From Acidobacteriota bacterium (GTDB lineage Bacteria; Acidobacteriota; Aminicenantia; S016-38): a DNA stretch of 47,243 nt. The stretch's first letter is position 1. Every line of letters starts with the position of its first letter. The notes beneath the pieces were generated by a model. It had not been told where the DNA came from. It made no database searches and saw only the letters and a program-made list of their open reading frames with translations. Shown here piece by piece: positions 31,611-41,320 of this stretch. Both the position numbers and the translations under genes were made by a program. Location of the stretch: positions 1 through 47,243 of the forward strand of contig WFSJ01000037.1 in assembly GCA_015486055.1 (NCBI GenBank), written 5' to 3'.

Positions 31611-32050
31611 TTTTAAGAGGTCACTCTCGGATTAAAACAGACGGAAGTGGGAGAATAAAATTGCCTTCTTCCTTTGCAAGGATAGTAAAGGAACACTACG
31701 GAAGGGAGATTTTTTTTACATCTGTTGAGGGAGAATCCGGGCTAATTTTCCCCATGAAAATCTGGTTAGAAAAGGAGAGGAGACTTCTTCAGGCACCGTC
31801 AATGGAACCTTCCGTCAAGAAATACCTCTCATTGACCAGTTATTATGGAAAAGTCCTATCCCTTGACAGCAAGGAAAGAATCCTCATTCCGCAGATTCTG
31901 AGGGAATCTGCCTCCCTTGAAGGAGATCTCGTTCTTCTTGGAAAGTTAAATTATATAGAGGTTTGGAATGATCAGAAGCTCAGGGAGAAATTCAATACCA
32001 ATCCATTTACTGACGAAGACTCAGCTGAGCTCGCAAAATGGGGGATTTAA
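31595..32050 (+). CDS. mraZ: Transcriptional regulator MraZ
   Basis: DNA-binding regulator and usual first gene of the dcw cluster. The 151 residues have two SpoVT/AbrB-like repeats, with the DNA-contact motifs SRIKTDGSGRIKLPSSF (about 9-25) and LSLDSKERILIPQILRE (about 88-104). The second repeat matches the usual DxxGR(I/V)xIP pattern less strictly (DSKERILIP). The start codon is inside the putative operator and has only a weak GGGA upstream. Stop overlaps the rsmH start as TAATG. Confidence 0.92.
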   Translation: MEKFGILRGHSRIKTDGSGRIKLPSSFARIVKEHYGREIFFTSVEGESGLIFPMKIWLEKERRLLQAPSMEPSVKKYLSLTSYYGKVLSLDSKERILIPQILRESASLEGDLVLLGKLNYIEVWNDQKLREKFNTNPFTDEDSAELAKWGI

Positions 32051-32889
32051 TGGAACATGTCCCTGTAATGAAGGAAGAGATTGCCTCCTTCATAAAGCAA
32101 GAAGGGATCTTCATAGATGCCACAACGGGAACAGGAGGACACTCTTTTTTCCTCCTGGATGAGTTTCCCAAACTCAGGGCTATCTGTATAGACAAGGATA
32201 GAGATTCTCTTGAGCAGGCGAGGAAAAAACTCGCAAGATTTGGGGAAAGGGCCAGACTCATACACTTAGATTACCGAAACCTTCCAGAAATAGAGTTTCA
32301 ATGGAAAAAAGTAATAGCCATACTCTTTGACATGGGGCTTTCCTCATATCAGCTGTCTTCTGATAAAGGATTTTCCCATATGAGGGATTCACCTCTTGAT
32401 ATGAGGTTTAACAACGAAGAAGGGAAACCAGCATATGTTTTCCTCAGGGAAATTTCCTACAGCCAACTTGTGAGGATTTTCAGAGATTATGCGGACTTGA
32501 AAAGAGCTGAAGAGCTTGCGAGAAATATCAAAGCGAGAAACATTAGAAGCACAGGGGACCTTGTTGATACTGTGAGAGAAGTTTATGGAATGAAGAAGAA
32601 AGAACTTCTATCAAGGATTTTTCAGGCGGTAAGAATAGGAGTAAATAGGGAGCTTGAGGGAATAGAAGAAATGATTTCCTCCCTTGCAGAGATAGTTTCC
32701 GAAGGCACCAGGCTTATATTCGTAACCTATCATTCAGGAGAGGACAGAATAGTGAAGAATTCCCTGAGAGATATGGAACGGAATGGGAAATTGAGGATTC
32801 TAACAAGGAAAGTGATAAGACCTGGAAGAAAGGAGATACTGCAAAATCCAAGAGCAAGATCGGCTAAGATGAGGGTTGCGGAAAAATGA
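32050..32889 (+). CDS. rsmH: 16S rRNA (cytosine-1402-N4) methyltransferase
   Basis: Methylates N4 of C1402 in the decoding centre of 16S rRNA. I chose the ATG at 32050 (279 residues) because it follows GGGGGA by 5 bases and gives the family N-terminus MEHVPVMKEE; an ATG 12 bases earlier is possible. SAM-binding DATTGTGGHSFFLLD, the DMGLSSYQLSSDKGFS segment with DMRF, and VTYHSGEDRIVKN near the C-terminus are diagnostic. Confidence 0.97.
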   Translation: MEHVPVMKEEIASFIKQEGIFIDATTGTGGHSFFLLDEFPKLRAICIDKDRDSLEQARKKLARFGERARLIHLDYRNLPEIEFQWKKVIAILFDMGLSSYQLSSDKGFSHMRDSPLDMRFNNEEGKPAYVFLREISYSQLVRIFRDYADLKRAEELARNIKARNIRSTGDLVDTVREVYGMKKKELLSRIFQAVRIGVNRELEGIEEMISSLAEIVSEGTRLIFVTYHSGEDRIVKNSLRDMERNGKLRILTRKVIRPGRKEILQNPRARSAKMRVAEK

Positions 32890-33200
32890 AAAGAAGGAGA
32901 AACCTGGGAAAGATTTTTTTTATCATATTTGTTTTTGAGATGCTTGTTCTTGTGTTCGTCTATGTAATAAACATAGCAAGAGCAAGTGAAAGACAGCTGA
33001 ATCTTCTCCTCGAGAAAAAAAATAAAATTCAGGATGAGATAGCAATCCTGCATATGAAGAAAGAAATTCTTTTATCCATAGATAGGCTGGAGAGATACAG
33101 CAAAAAGAAAGGACTTGTTAGGATATCACCAAAGGAAGTTTATGTTCTGAGAAAGGATAAAAAGGGATGGAGGATTCTCAAATATGAGAAAAATAAATAA
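32886..33200 (+). CDS. ftsL: FtsL-like cell-division protein
   Basis: A 104-residue bitopic membrane protein. A basic cytoplasmic start (MKRRRNLGK), one transmembrane helix (about 9-30) and a periplasmic coiled-coil (about 33-80) rich in Leu, Glu and Lys match FtsL. The sequence is too variable for a motif call, but its position between rsmH and ftsI is canonical. In the divisome it forms a complex with FtsB and FtsQ and activates FtsW/FtsI. It overlaps rsmH by 4 bases and ftsI by 17. Confidence 0.82.
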   Translation: MKRRRNLGKIFFIIFVFEMLVLVFVYVINIARASERQLNLLLEKKNKIQDEIAILHMKKEILLSIDRLERYSKKKGLVRISPKEVYVLRKDKKGWRILKYEKNK

Positions 33201-34821
33201 TAAAGACTCTCTCATCCTTTCTGTAATCTTTCTTTGGGGTATCATTATAACAGTGAGGCTTGTAGAGCTTCAGCTTTTCCAGCACGACTTCTTCTCTAAG
33301 CTAAAAAGAATTCAGACAAGGGCAGTGGAAGAGATAATCCCAAGAAGAGGGACAATTTACGACAGAGAAGGCGAAATCCTCGCTATAAGCATACCGTCTT
33401 TCTCGGCATATGTGAGAAAGGAACTGACTCCAGAGGAACTGGAAGAATTAAAAAGTGCTCTTAACCTCTCTATCTATCAAATAAGATCCATGGTGAAAAG
33501 ATGGAAAAAAGGGAAGAAATTCACATGGATAAAGAGAAAATTGACCGAGAAAGAATATAAAAAAGTAAAGGCATTAAAAATTGGAAAAATCGAATTTATT
33601 GAGGAGAGCAGAAGAGTCTATCCAAACGGAAGGCTCGCTTCCCACATACTCGGTGGTGTTGGAATAGATGGAAGGGGGCTTGCGGGGATTGAATATTCTA
33701 TGGAAAAAACCATAGGAGGAACTCATGGTAAGGAAGAAATTCTCCTTGATGGGCTTGGATATCCCATAGATATAAAAAATATATCCCCAGTGAAACCAGG
33801 GCAGGACCTTAAACTTACTATTGATGCATCCCTCCAGCATATGGTTGAGAAATATGTAAGGAAAAGAGTAAAGGAAGTCAGGGCAAAGAGGGGGACTGCC
33901 ATGATCCTCAACTTAAAAGGGGAAGTCCTTGCTATGGCTTCCTACCCTGATTTCGACCCGAATTTTTACACTTCAACTTTCAACAAAAACAACGAGGCTT
34001 TCATAAATTTCGGGGTCTCCTTGAACTATGAACCTGGATCAACAATAAAGTTCGTTGATATGGCTTCTGCACTTGAGGAAGGAGTAGCAAAACCGGATGA
34101 AAAAATTTTCTGTGGGAATGGAAAAATAGAAATTTCAGGGGTAACGATCAAGGATCATCTTCCCTTTGGCCTTCTCAGCATAAAGGAAATTCTCATATAT
34201 TCGAGCAATGTTGGAACTATAAAAATGGTAGCAAGATTGAAAAACGAAGTCTTTTACGAATATCTGAAGAAATTTGGTCTTGGAGAAAGAACCGGTATAG
34301 AACTCCCGGGAGAAGCAGAGGGATGGATACCTTCGCCGAAAAAATGGGGAAGGGTGACAAAAGCTTATTATTCTATTGGACAGGGCTTTGCCATCTCCCC
34401 GATTCAGATGGCGTCAGCTGTTCTTTCAATAGCCGATGGAGGGGTATGGCGTCAACCCCACATAACTTTCAGAAGTAATATAAGGGAAAGGAAAGTAATC
34501 TCTGCTAAGGTTGCAAGAGAAGTAAGAGATATGATGAAGGGGGTTGTTGAATTTGGAACGGGAAAGAAGGCAAGCGTAGGATGGATTCCAGTTGGGGGAA
34601 AAACAGGAACACCTGAAAAGATTATCGGAAAGTCAAAGAAGTTTACCCCTACCTTCGTTGGTTTCCTCCCGTATAGGAACCCGAAATATGTAATAGTAGT
34701 CGTGATTGATGAGCCTAAGAGAGGGCACTACGGCGGCGATGTTGCTGCACCTGTTTTCAGGGAAATATCAGAATACCTTCTTATGAAGGAAAATCTTTAC
34801 CCGGCGATGGTGATGGAATGA
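33184..34821 (+). CDS. ftsI: Division-specific peptidoglycan transpeptidase (PBP3 type)
   Basis: Cross-links septal peptidoglycan together with FtsW. The 545 residues have an N-terminal transmembrane anchor (about 10-28), a pedestal domain with RRGTIYDREGEILA and a transpeptidase domain. Active-site motifs are Ser286-Thr-Ile-Lys289 (PGSTIKF), Ser340-Ser-Asn342 (YSSNVGT) and Lys473-Thr-Gly475 (GGKTGTPEK). There are no PASTA repeats. The length is typical of diderm FtsI. Confidence 0.96.
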   Translation: MRKINNKDSLILSVIFLWGIIITVRLVELQLFQHDFFSKLKRIQTRAVEEIIPRRGTIYDREGEILAISIPSFSAYVRKELTPEELEELKSALNLSIYQIRSMVKRWKKGKKFTWIKRKLTEKEYKKVKALKIGKIEFIEESRRVYPNGRLASHILGGVGIDGRGLAGIEYSMEKTIGGTHGKEEILLDGLGYPIDIKNISPVKPGQDLKLTIDASLQHMVEKYVRKRVKEVRAKRGTAMILNLKGEVLAMASYPDFDPNFYTSTFNKNNEAFINFGVSLNYEPGSTIKFVDMASALEEGVAKPDEKIFCGNGKIEISGVTIKDHLPFGLLSIKEILIYSSNVGTIKMVARLKNEVFYEYLKKFGLGERTGIELPGEAEGWIPSPKKWGRVTKAYYSIGQGFAISPIQMASAVLSIADGGVWRQPHITFRSNIRERKVISAKVAREVRDMMKGVVEFGTGKKASVGWIPVGGKTGTPEKIIGKSKKFTPTFVGFLPYRNPKYVIVVVIDEPKRGHYGGDVAAPVFREISEYLLMKENLYPAMVME

Positions 34822-36266
34822 AACTTAAGGAAATTATAAGAGGAATAAATCCCATAAAGTTGCAGGGAGAAGATAAAGAAATATCATCTCTTAGTTACGA
34901 CTCAAGAAAAACAGGGTTAGGAAGTTTGTTTTTTGCAATAAAAGGGAACAAATACAACGGGAATGATTTTGTTGAAGATGCAATTTCAAAAGGAGCTGTT
35001 GGCGTTGTTTCGTCGCTTCCGCCTTTAAAGGAAGGAATAACCTGGCTTCAGGTTGTGGATGTAAGGGAAGCTATGGCAATAGCTGCGGATAATTTCTTTT
35101 CCCATCCCTCAAGGGAACTAAAAATCGCTGGCGTGACTGGAACGAACGGGAAGACTACTGTTGTTCAACTTATTGCATACATAACCAAAGGAGGATTTAT
35201 ATCAACGGTAGAAAACTGGTATGGGAGAAGGGAAAAGGCAAGACTTACCACCCCAGAGAGTCCTGATATAAACTGGATGCTCAGAGAAATGGTAAATTCC
35301 AAGTTGAAATATGCAGCTATTGAGGCATCCTCTCATGGTCTTTATTTCCAGAGGCTGAACAGGATAGATTTTGACATTTGTATATTTACAAATCTTTCTG
35401 GAGACCACCTTGATTTTCACCTTACAATGGAAAGATATTTTGAGGCAAAGTCCCTGCTTTTTAAAAGAATAGAAGGACCTGAAAAATGGGCGATTATAAA
35501 TACAGATGATCCCTATGGGAAAAGACTTCTTAGCATGGTAAATTGCGGAATACTGACCTATGGAATGGAAAGGGAAAATTCAATTCACCCCGAGGATTTC
35601 AAGATGGGAATTGAGGGAATAGAAGCAGTGATAAGAACCCCTGTTGGGGAATTTGAAATCAAATCTAAACTTACAGGGAAATTCAACCTTTACAATATAA
35701 TGGCAGCAATGGGTGCATCAATTGTGCTGGAAGTAAAAAAGGAAAGAATACAGAAAGGAATAGAGAACTTCTCAGGTGTAAAAGGCAGGATGGAAAGGTT
35801 TACCTATTCCGGAATAAATGTGATAGTGGATTATGCTCACAGCGATGATTCCCTCAGGAACCTTCTTGAATCAGTAAGGGAATTTACAGAGGGGAGGGTT
35901 ATAACTGTGTTTGGCGCAGGGGGAGACAGGGATAGGAGCAAAAGACCAAGGATGGGAAGGACTGCTGGTTACCTTTCAGACCTTGTGATAATAACAAACG
36001 ACAATCCAAGAAGCGAAAATCCATTTAGAATAATAGAAGAAATAGAAACAGGGGTTAAGGAGAAAACCAGCTTATATATGAAAATTCCCGACAGAAAGAG
36101 AGCAATCACGAAAGCCATTGAACTAGCAAAACCAGGGGACACAGTTGTTATAGCAGGCAAAGGTCACGAGGATTATCAAATAATCGGTGATAAGGTAGTC
36201 CATTTCTCAGACCAAGAAATAGTGGAAGAATTTTTCGGGAGGAGGGATGAAACTAAAGGAAGATGA
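34818..36266 (+). CDS. murE: UDP-MurNAc-L-Ala-D-Glu:meso-diaminopimelate ligase
   Basis: Adds the third residue of the peptidoglycan stem peptide. The 482 residues comprise the three Mur-ligase domains. The P-loop is GVTGTNGKTTV near residue 110. The carbamylated-lysine region follows the EASSHGL segment. The C-terminal NDNPRSENPFRI contains the DNPR signature that recognises meso-diaminopimelate rather than lysine. It overlaps ftsI by 4 bases and murF by 20 bases. Confidence 0.96.
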   Translation: MKLKEIIRGINPIKLQGEDKEISSLSYDSRKTGLGSLFFAIKGNKYNGNDFVEDAISKGAVGVVSSLPPLKEGITWLQVVDVREAMAIAADNFFSHPSRELKIAGVTGTNGKTTVVQLIAYITKGGFISTVENWYGRREKARLTTPESPDINWMLREMVNSKLKYAAIEASSHGLYFQRLNRIDFDICIFTNLSGDHLDFHLTMERYFEAKSLLFKRIEGPEKWAIINTDDPYGKRLLSMVNCGILTYGMERENSIHPEDFKMGIEGIEAVIRTPVGEFEIKSKLTGKFNLYNIMAAMGASIVLEVKKERIQKGIENFSGVKGRMERFTYSGINVIVDYAHSDDSLRNLLESVREFTEGRVITVFGAGGDRDRSKRPRMGRTAGYLSDLVIITNDNPRSENPFRIIEEIETGVKEKTSLYMKIPDRKRAITKAIELAKPGDTVVIAGKGHEDYQIIGDKVVHFSDQEIVEEFFGRRDETKGR

Positions 36267-37563
36267 GGTGATAAAGGGGATTAAACCGAAAGAAGTTTTG
36301 AACCCAAGGAGAACTGTATTTTCCTATTTCGGATTTGACTCGAGGAAAATAAAGGATTCTTCCCTTTTCTTCGCGATCAAAGGGGAAAGGGATGGCCATG
36401 ATTTTATTCGGGATGCATTTTCGAAAGGAGCGAAAGGAGCTGTCGTTGAGAGGAAAATTGGCGGGATTCCCTTATTTATTGTTGGAAACACATTAAAGGC
36501 ACTTGGAGATCTTGCCTCCTTCTCCCTGAGCCTAAATTCGACGGAAAGGATAGGAATCACGGGAAGTGCTGGAAAAACAACAACGAAGGAATTTATAAAT
36601 TATTTCCTCTCGCAGAGGTTCTCAGCAGAAAGGACCCCGGGAAATTGGAATAACCTCATAGGAGTGCCTACATTCCTGCTCAACAGAAGTAAAGGCAGTA
36701 AATACCTGATTATAGAGATGGGAATAAGCGAGAAGGGAGAGATGGGAAGACTTGTTGAAATAACCTCTCCTACAACAGCGATGATAACAAGAATATACGA
36801 AGCCCATACAGAATTTCTGAATTCAATTGAGGAAGTAAGAAAGGAAAAGAACAGGATATTTTTAAGGGCGAGAAGAGCTGCATTTAATCTTGATGACAAA
36901 ATGCAGGAGAAATTATGGAGGGATTTCCAGGGAGAAAAAAGGTTCTACTCAGCATTTAAAAAAGCCGATGTAAGACTTTTGAGGTGGAACAGAATATCCC
37001 CTCTTGAGCTTTCGGTTGAAATTTCATATTTAGGTAAAAAATTGAACGGAAGGTTCCATTTCTGGAGCTCAGTTTTCTTGGAAAATCTTCTTGGTTCCTT
37101 GGCGCTTTCCTCTTTCTTCCTCAAGGAACCTCCGGAATTTGATAATTTAAGGCCACTGGAAGGAAGAGGAAAAGCATGGGAAAAGGGTAGAATAACATTT
37201 ATAGATGAAAGCTATAACTCTAACCCTTCTTCTCTTCTCCGTTCTCTTACCTGTCTGAGTTCACTTGAGGGGAAGAAAATAGCTGTAATTTCTGACATGC
37301 TTGAGCTAAAGGAGCCCGAGAAGGAACATAAACAGATTGGGAAGGCAGTAAGCGGGCTTGAGATAGACCTTATAATTTTTGCAGGAGAATTGATGAAATT
37401 TGCTGCCGCAGAGGCAGGAAGAAAAAGAGAAGGGATACTCTGGGCCGAATCTCCTGAAAGTGCAGGAAAAATCCTTGAGAAAAAAATAATCTCCAACTCA
37501 ATTGTCTTTTTTAAAGGTTCCCATGCCACCGAGCTGTGGAAGGAGGTAGAAAGGTGGAAATAG
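36247..37563 (+). CDS. murF: UDP-MurNAc-tripeptide:D-Ala-D-Ala ligase
   Basis: Adds D-Ala-D-Ala to complete the pentapeptide precursor. The 438 residues have the Mur-ligase layout with P-loop GITGSAGKTTTKEF (note Ser-Ala where Asn-Gly is usual: SAGKTT), the ATP-site EMGISEKGEMGRL and the C-terminal DESYNSNPSSLLRSL, which is diagnostic of MurF. The ATG follows GGAGGAGG closely. In most dcw clusters mraY comes next, but here murD follows directly. Confidence 0.95.
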   Translation: MKLKEDEVIKGIKPKEVLNPRRTVFSYFGFDSRKIKDSSLFFAIKGERDGHDFIRDAFSKGAKGAVVERKIGGIPLFIVGNTLKALGDLASFSLSLNSTERIGITGSAGKTTTKEFINYFLSQRFSAERTPGNWNNLIGVPTFLLNRSKGSKYLIIEMGISEKGEMGRLVEITSPTTAMITRIYEAHTEFLNSIEEVRKEKNRIFLRARRAAFNLDDKMQEKLWRDFQGEKRFYSAFKKADVRLLRWNRISPLELSVEISYLGKKLNGRFHFWSSVFLENLLGSLALSSFFLKEPPEFDNLRPLEGRGKAWEKGRITFIDESYNSNPSSLLRSLTCLSSLEGKKIAVISDMLELKEPEKEHKQIGKAVSGLEIDLIIFAGELMKFAAAEAGRKREGILWAESPESAGKILEKKIISNSIVFFKGSHATELWKEVERWK

Positions 37564-38873
37564 GAGGAAGAACCTTTGCAGTTGTTGGCTTCGGAAGGAG
37601 TGGAAGGGCAATACTGGATTTTGTGTCCTCAAGGGGAGGAAAGGTTATTGTCTCAGAGAAAGATGGTGAAAAGGAAAATGAACTTAAGGAGTTAGGGGTT
37701 AAATATGAAATAGGAAACTCTCCTGATTTTCTCAGCAAAGCAGATTATATTATCGTTTCCCCTGGCGTTCCATGGGATTCTCAGTTCTTAGTAGAGCTCA
37801 GGGAAAAGGGGAAGCCTGTGTTAGGAGAGATAGCGCTGGCCCTTCCTTTTATAAGGGCAAAAATGATAGGAATAACAGGAAGCAACGGGAAATCAACAAC
37901 TGTTGCCCTTGTGGCGCATATTCTAAAGGGGGCAGGACTGAAGGCAGAGGCTTGCGGAAACATAGGAAACCCCCTTATAAAATTTACAGACAAAAAATAC
38001 GATTTTCTTGCTGTTGAGTTAAGCTCCTTTCAGCTTGAGGCAACTTCCATAGAAGTATTTATTTCCTCAATATTGAATTGTTCCCCTGATCACCTTGACA
38101 GGCATGGAGGTTTTGATACCTATTGTCAGGCAAAAGAAACTCTCCTTGAAAACCAGAGGGAGGGCTTTACTATTCTTAACAAAGATGATGCAAGAGCTGG
38201 AATATGGGTCAAAAAGTCAAGGGTCGAAAAGTTTTTTTTCTCCTCAAGGGAAAAGGTTGAGAAGGGAATACAAATTAAGAATGGAAAAGGATACCTCCAT
38301 GATGGAGAATTAACCTTTGATTCTTCTAAGATGAAGCTTTTCGGACTTCATAATCTGGAAAACGCAGCAGCTTCCTTTCTTGTAGCTTTAGGAGTGGGTT
38401 TAGACCACGGCATAATTAGAAAGAGCATATACAGCTTCAAACCATTGGAACACAGAATGGAGCTTTTTGCCCTGTGCAAAGGTAAATCATTTATAAATGA
38501 CTCAAAAGCAACTAATGTGGATGCTGTAAGAAGAGCACTTGAATCCCTTAAGGGCAAGTACATATTGATAATGGGGGGAAGAGGAAAGGGGGAAAGTTAT
38601 TCTTCCCTTTCCAAGCTTGTAAAAGAGAAGGTCAGGCTGATTGTCTGTATTGGAGAGGAAAAGAAAATCATAAGAGATGACTTGGGAGAATATGCTGAGG
38701 TTTTCCTTGCCTCATCCCTTGAAGAGGCAGTGGAGCTTTCATTTTCAAAGTTGGATGAGGCAGATGGAGTAATACTTTCACCTGCCTGTGCAAGTTATGA
38801 CATGTTTGAGAATTTTGAGGAAAGAGGGAAGAAATTTAAGGAGGAAGTAATGAGGAGATGCTATGAAGATTAA
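37554..38873 (+). CDS. murD: UDP-MurNAc-L-alanine:D-glutamate ligase
   Basis: Adds D-glutamate to UDP-MurNAc-L-Ala. I chose the GTG at 37554 (439 residues) because AAGGAGGT lies 6 bases before it; the frame could also open with GTG at 37536. The N-terminal VVGFGRSGRAILDF binds UDP, the P-loop is GITGSNGKSTTVALVAH, and LNCSPDHLDRHG and FINDSKATNVDAVRRAL are diagnostic. It overlaps murF by 10 bases and ftsW by 11. Confidence 0.96.
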   Translation: MEIGGRTFAVVGFGRSGRAILDFVSSRGGKVIVSEKDGEKENELKELGVKYEIGNSPDFLSKADYIIVSPGVPWDSQFLVELREKGKPVLGEIALALPFIRAKMIGITGSNGKSTTVALVAHILKGAGLKAEACGNIGNPLIKFTDKKYDFLAVELSSFQLEATSIEVFISSILNCSPDHLDRHGGFDTYCQAKETLLENQREGFTILNKDDARAGIWVKKSRVEKFFFSSREKVEKGIQIKNGKGYLHDGELTFDSSKMKLFGLHNLENAAASFLVALGVGLDHGIIRKSIYSFKPLEHRMELFALCKGKSFINDSKATNVDAVRRALESLKGKYILIMGGRGKGESYSSLSKLVKEKVRLIVCIGEEKKIIRDDLGEYAEVFLASSLEEAVELSFSKLDEADGVILSPACASYDMFENFEERGKKFKEEVMRRCYED

Positions 38874-39963
38874 TCTTTATTCCTCAGAGTTCTGGAAAAT
38901 GGAAAAGTTCCTTCTATTTTCAGTAATAATTCTCATTTTACTTGGGACTATAGCAGTGGATAGTGCCTCAATGTTGCCTTATCTAAGGTTCAGAGGTGGG
39001 GGGTTCAGATTTTTCTTCAAGCATCTCCTTTCTATTTTTGCAGGACTTTTCCTTGCAACATCTGTCCTGCTAACAAGAAAAAAGTTCTACAGGGAAAACT
39101 CCTTTGTTGTGTCTCTTAGTATTTTGACCTTCATTCTCCTTTCCCTTGTGTTTTTCTTTCCTGCAAGAAACAATGTCCATCGCTGGGTTAATTTCCTTTC
39201 CATATCATTTCAGCCCTCAGAACTTGCTAAACTCACTCTCATATTAGGTTTAAGCTTAATCTTAGGAAGGGCTGGAACCACAAAGAAAGAGGAAAATGAG
39301 GCTATTATATATTCCCTTGCGATAACGATTCTCATTGCAGCAGAGACCGACTTCGGTACTGCCCTGTTTATAGCTCTAATTTCAGGGATTATCTTTTATA
39401 TTTCGGGAATGAGGCTAAAGAAAATACTGGGGATATCTCTGATTTTTGCAGCAGGGATATTAATTACGGCTTTACTGCCCCAGGCTTCTTATCTCAGGAA
39501 TAGATTCTTTTCATTTATGAAGGATCCAAGGGCAATCTACCAGAGAAAACAGGCACTTATAGCCCTTGGCTCAGGGGGAATCACGGGAAGAAGCCCAGGG
39601 GAAAGCCTTCAGAAATTTCTATATCTTCCTGAGGCTCACTCTGACTTTATATTCTCAATTCTTGGTGAGGAAATGGGACTCATAGCCACCCTTACTGTTC
39701 TTCTGGGGTTTTTAGCAATAGCATATTCCGGATTTAAAATTGCCCGTAGAGCGAGGGACTCAAAGAGTAAACTCATAGCATATGGAATTTCCTCTGCCCT
39801 CTCAATTCAAGCACTTATGAATATATCGATAAATATTGGAATTTTTCCACCAAAAGGAATACCCCTCCCATTCATAAGTTTCGGAGGAAGTTCTATGGTA
39901 ATCTCAATTCTCATGGCTTCAATCCTCATGCATATATGGATACGGAGAAGGGATGAGACCTGA
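38863..39963 (+). CDS. ftsW: Septal peptidoglycan glycosyltransferase FtsW (SEDS family)
   Basis: Polymerises septal glycan strands from lipid II. The 366 residues form about ten transmembrane helices. SEDS motifs are visible: SFQPSELAKLTLILGL, ETDFGTALFIAL with the conserved acidic residue, LPEAHSDFIFSILGEEMG and KGIPLPFISFGGSSM. The position after murD is canonical, but murG, which usually follows, is missing. Confidence 0.96.
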   Translation: MKINLYSSEFWKMEKFLLFSVIILILLGTIAVDSASMLPYLRFRGGGFRFFFKHLLSIFAGLFLATSVLLTRKKFYRENSFVVSLSILTFILLSLVFFFPARNNVHRWVNFLSISFQPSELAKLTLILGLSLILGRAGTTKKEENEAIIYSLAITILIAAETDFGTALFIALISGIIFYISGMRLKKILGISLIFAAGILITALLPQASYLRNRFFSFMKDPRAIYQRKQALIALGSGGITGRSPGESLQKFLYLPEAHSDFIFSILGEEMGLIATLTVLLGFLAIAYSGFKIARRARDSKSKLIAYGISSALSIQALMNISINIGIFPPKGIPLPFISFGGSSMVISILMASILMHIWIRRRDET

Positions 39964-41320
39964 ACTAGTAATGGTAAAGAATATCCATATGGTAGGGATA
40001 GGGGGTAGTGGAATGAGTGGGATAGCAGAGATACTCTGGAACATAGGCTTTTCTATAACAGGAAGCGATATATCTGAAAGTTCAAATGTAAAAAGACTAA
40101 GGAAACTGGGGATTCCAGTAACAATAGGACACAGCCCGAAAAACCTCAGGGATGCTCAGCTCCTTGTGATTTCCTCTGCCATAAAGAAGAACAATGTTGA
40201 AATACTTGAGGCAAAAAAAAGAAGAATTCCAGTTATAGCCAGAGCAAATGCACTCGCCCAGATAATGAGGATGAAATACTCTGTTGCTGTTGCCGGAACC
40301 CATGGGAAAACAACAACAACATCAATGATAGGAATAATATTAAAGGAAGCAGGGCTTGACCCGACAATAATCGTGGGCGGAGTTCCGCTTCAGCTTGGCG
40401 CAAGCGCAAAGCTCGGCAAGGGAGAATATCTCGTTGCTGAGGCTGACGAATCTGACGGCTCGTTTCTGAAGCTTTACCCATTTGCAGAGGTCATAACAAA
40501 TATAGAAGAGGACCACCTTGACTATTATTCTGGAATAGAGGAAATAATTGAGGCTTTTCATTCTTTCATCCTCAATGTTCCCTTCTTTGGATTTGTAGTT
40601 CTGAACAGGGATGACCCTCACCTTAGGAAGCTTGAAAATAGATTGGAGAGATTTTATATAACCTATTCCCTGAAGGAAGATTCGGATTTTAGAGCAGAAT
40701 TAATGGGGAAGGAGGGAGAATTCAGTGTCTTCTCAATAAACGAAAAAGAATACAGGATAAAGATTCCAGGCATCCATAATGTTTACAATGCCACTGCTTC
40801 CATAGCCTTATGCAGGAGGCTTGGTATAGATGAGCTTACCATAAAGAAGGCGCTTGAGAGCTTTTCTGGCGTTAAAAGAAGGTTGGAATACAGAGGAAAA
40901 GCTGGAGGCGGAATTTTCTATGAGGACTATGCCCATCATCCAACCGAGGTAAGCACAGTTATATCCTCACTCAGAGAGATTTATCCTGAAAGAAGAATCG
41001 TTATTATTTTCCAGCCTCACAGATACACAAGGCTTTCAAAGATGATGGAGAAATTCGCCATATCTTTGGCAGAAGCTGATTTTGTAGTAATAACCGAGGT
41101 ATATCCTGCTGGAGAATCTCCCATTGAGGGTGTAAGCGGGGAAAAGCTCTACAGAATCTTGAAGCCTTTAAAGGAAGAAGTTGAATATTCCAAGGAACTT
41201 GATGAGCTTCCTGAAATTCTGAGTTCAATTTTCAGGAAAGGAGACGTTGTGGCTGTGGTAGGGGCAGGAAATGTCAATAAATATCTTGAAAAGATGAAGG
41301 AGTCTGTAAATGAAAACTAA
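39953..41320 (+). CDS. murC: UDP-MurNAc:L-alanine ligase
   Basis: Adds the first residue, L-Ala, to UDP-MurNAc. The 455 residues include HMVGIGGSGMSGIAEIL (UDP-binding, diagnostic of MurC), P-loop VAGTHGKTTTTSM, VAEADESDGSFL and the C-terminal EDYAHHPTEVS. The ATG at 39953 overlaps ftsW by 11 bases; an internal ATG at 39971 is an alternative. murB, which often follows murC, is not present. Confidence 0.97.
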   Translation: MRPELVMVKNIHMVGIGGSGMSGIAEILWNIGFSITGSDISESSNVKRLRKLGIPVTIGHSPKNLRDAQLLVISSAIKKNNVEILEAKKRRIPVIARANALAQIMRMKYSVAVAGTHGKTTTTSMIGIILKEAGLDPTIIVGGVPLQLGASAKLGKGEYLVAEADESDGSFLKLYPFAEVITNIEEDHLDYYSGIEEIIEAFHSFILNVPFFGFVVLNRDDPHLRKLENRLERFYITYSLKEDSDFRAELMGKEGEFSVFSINEKEYRIKIPGIHNVYNATASIALCRRLGIDELTIKKALESFSGVKRRLEYRGKAGGGIFYEDYAHHPTEVSTVISSLREIYPERRIVIIFQPHRYTRLSKMMEKFAISLAEADFVVITEVYPAGESPIEGVSGEKLYRILKPLKEEVEYSKELDELPEILSSIFRKGDVVAVVGAGNVNKYLEKMKESVNEN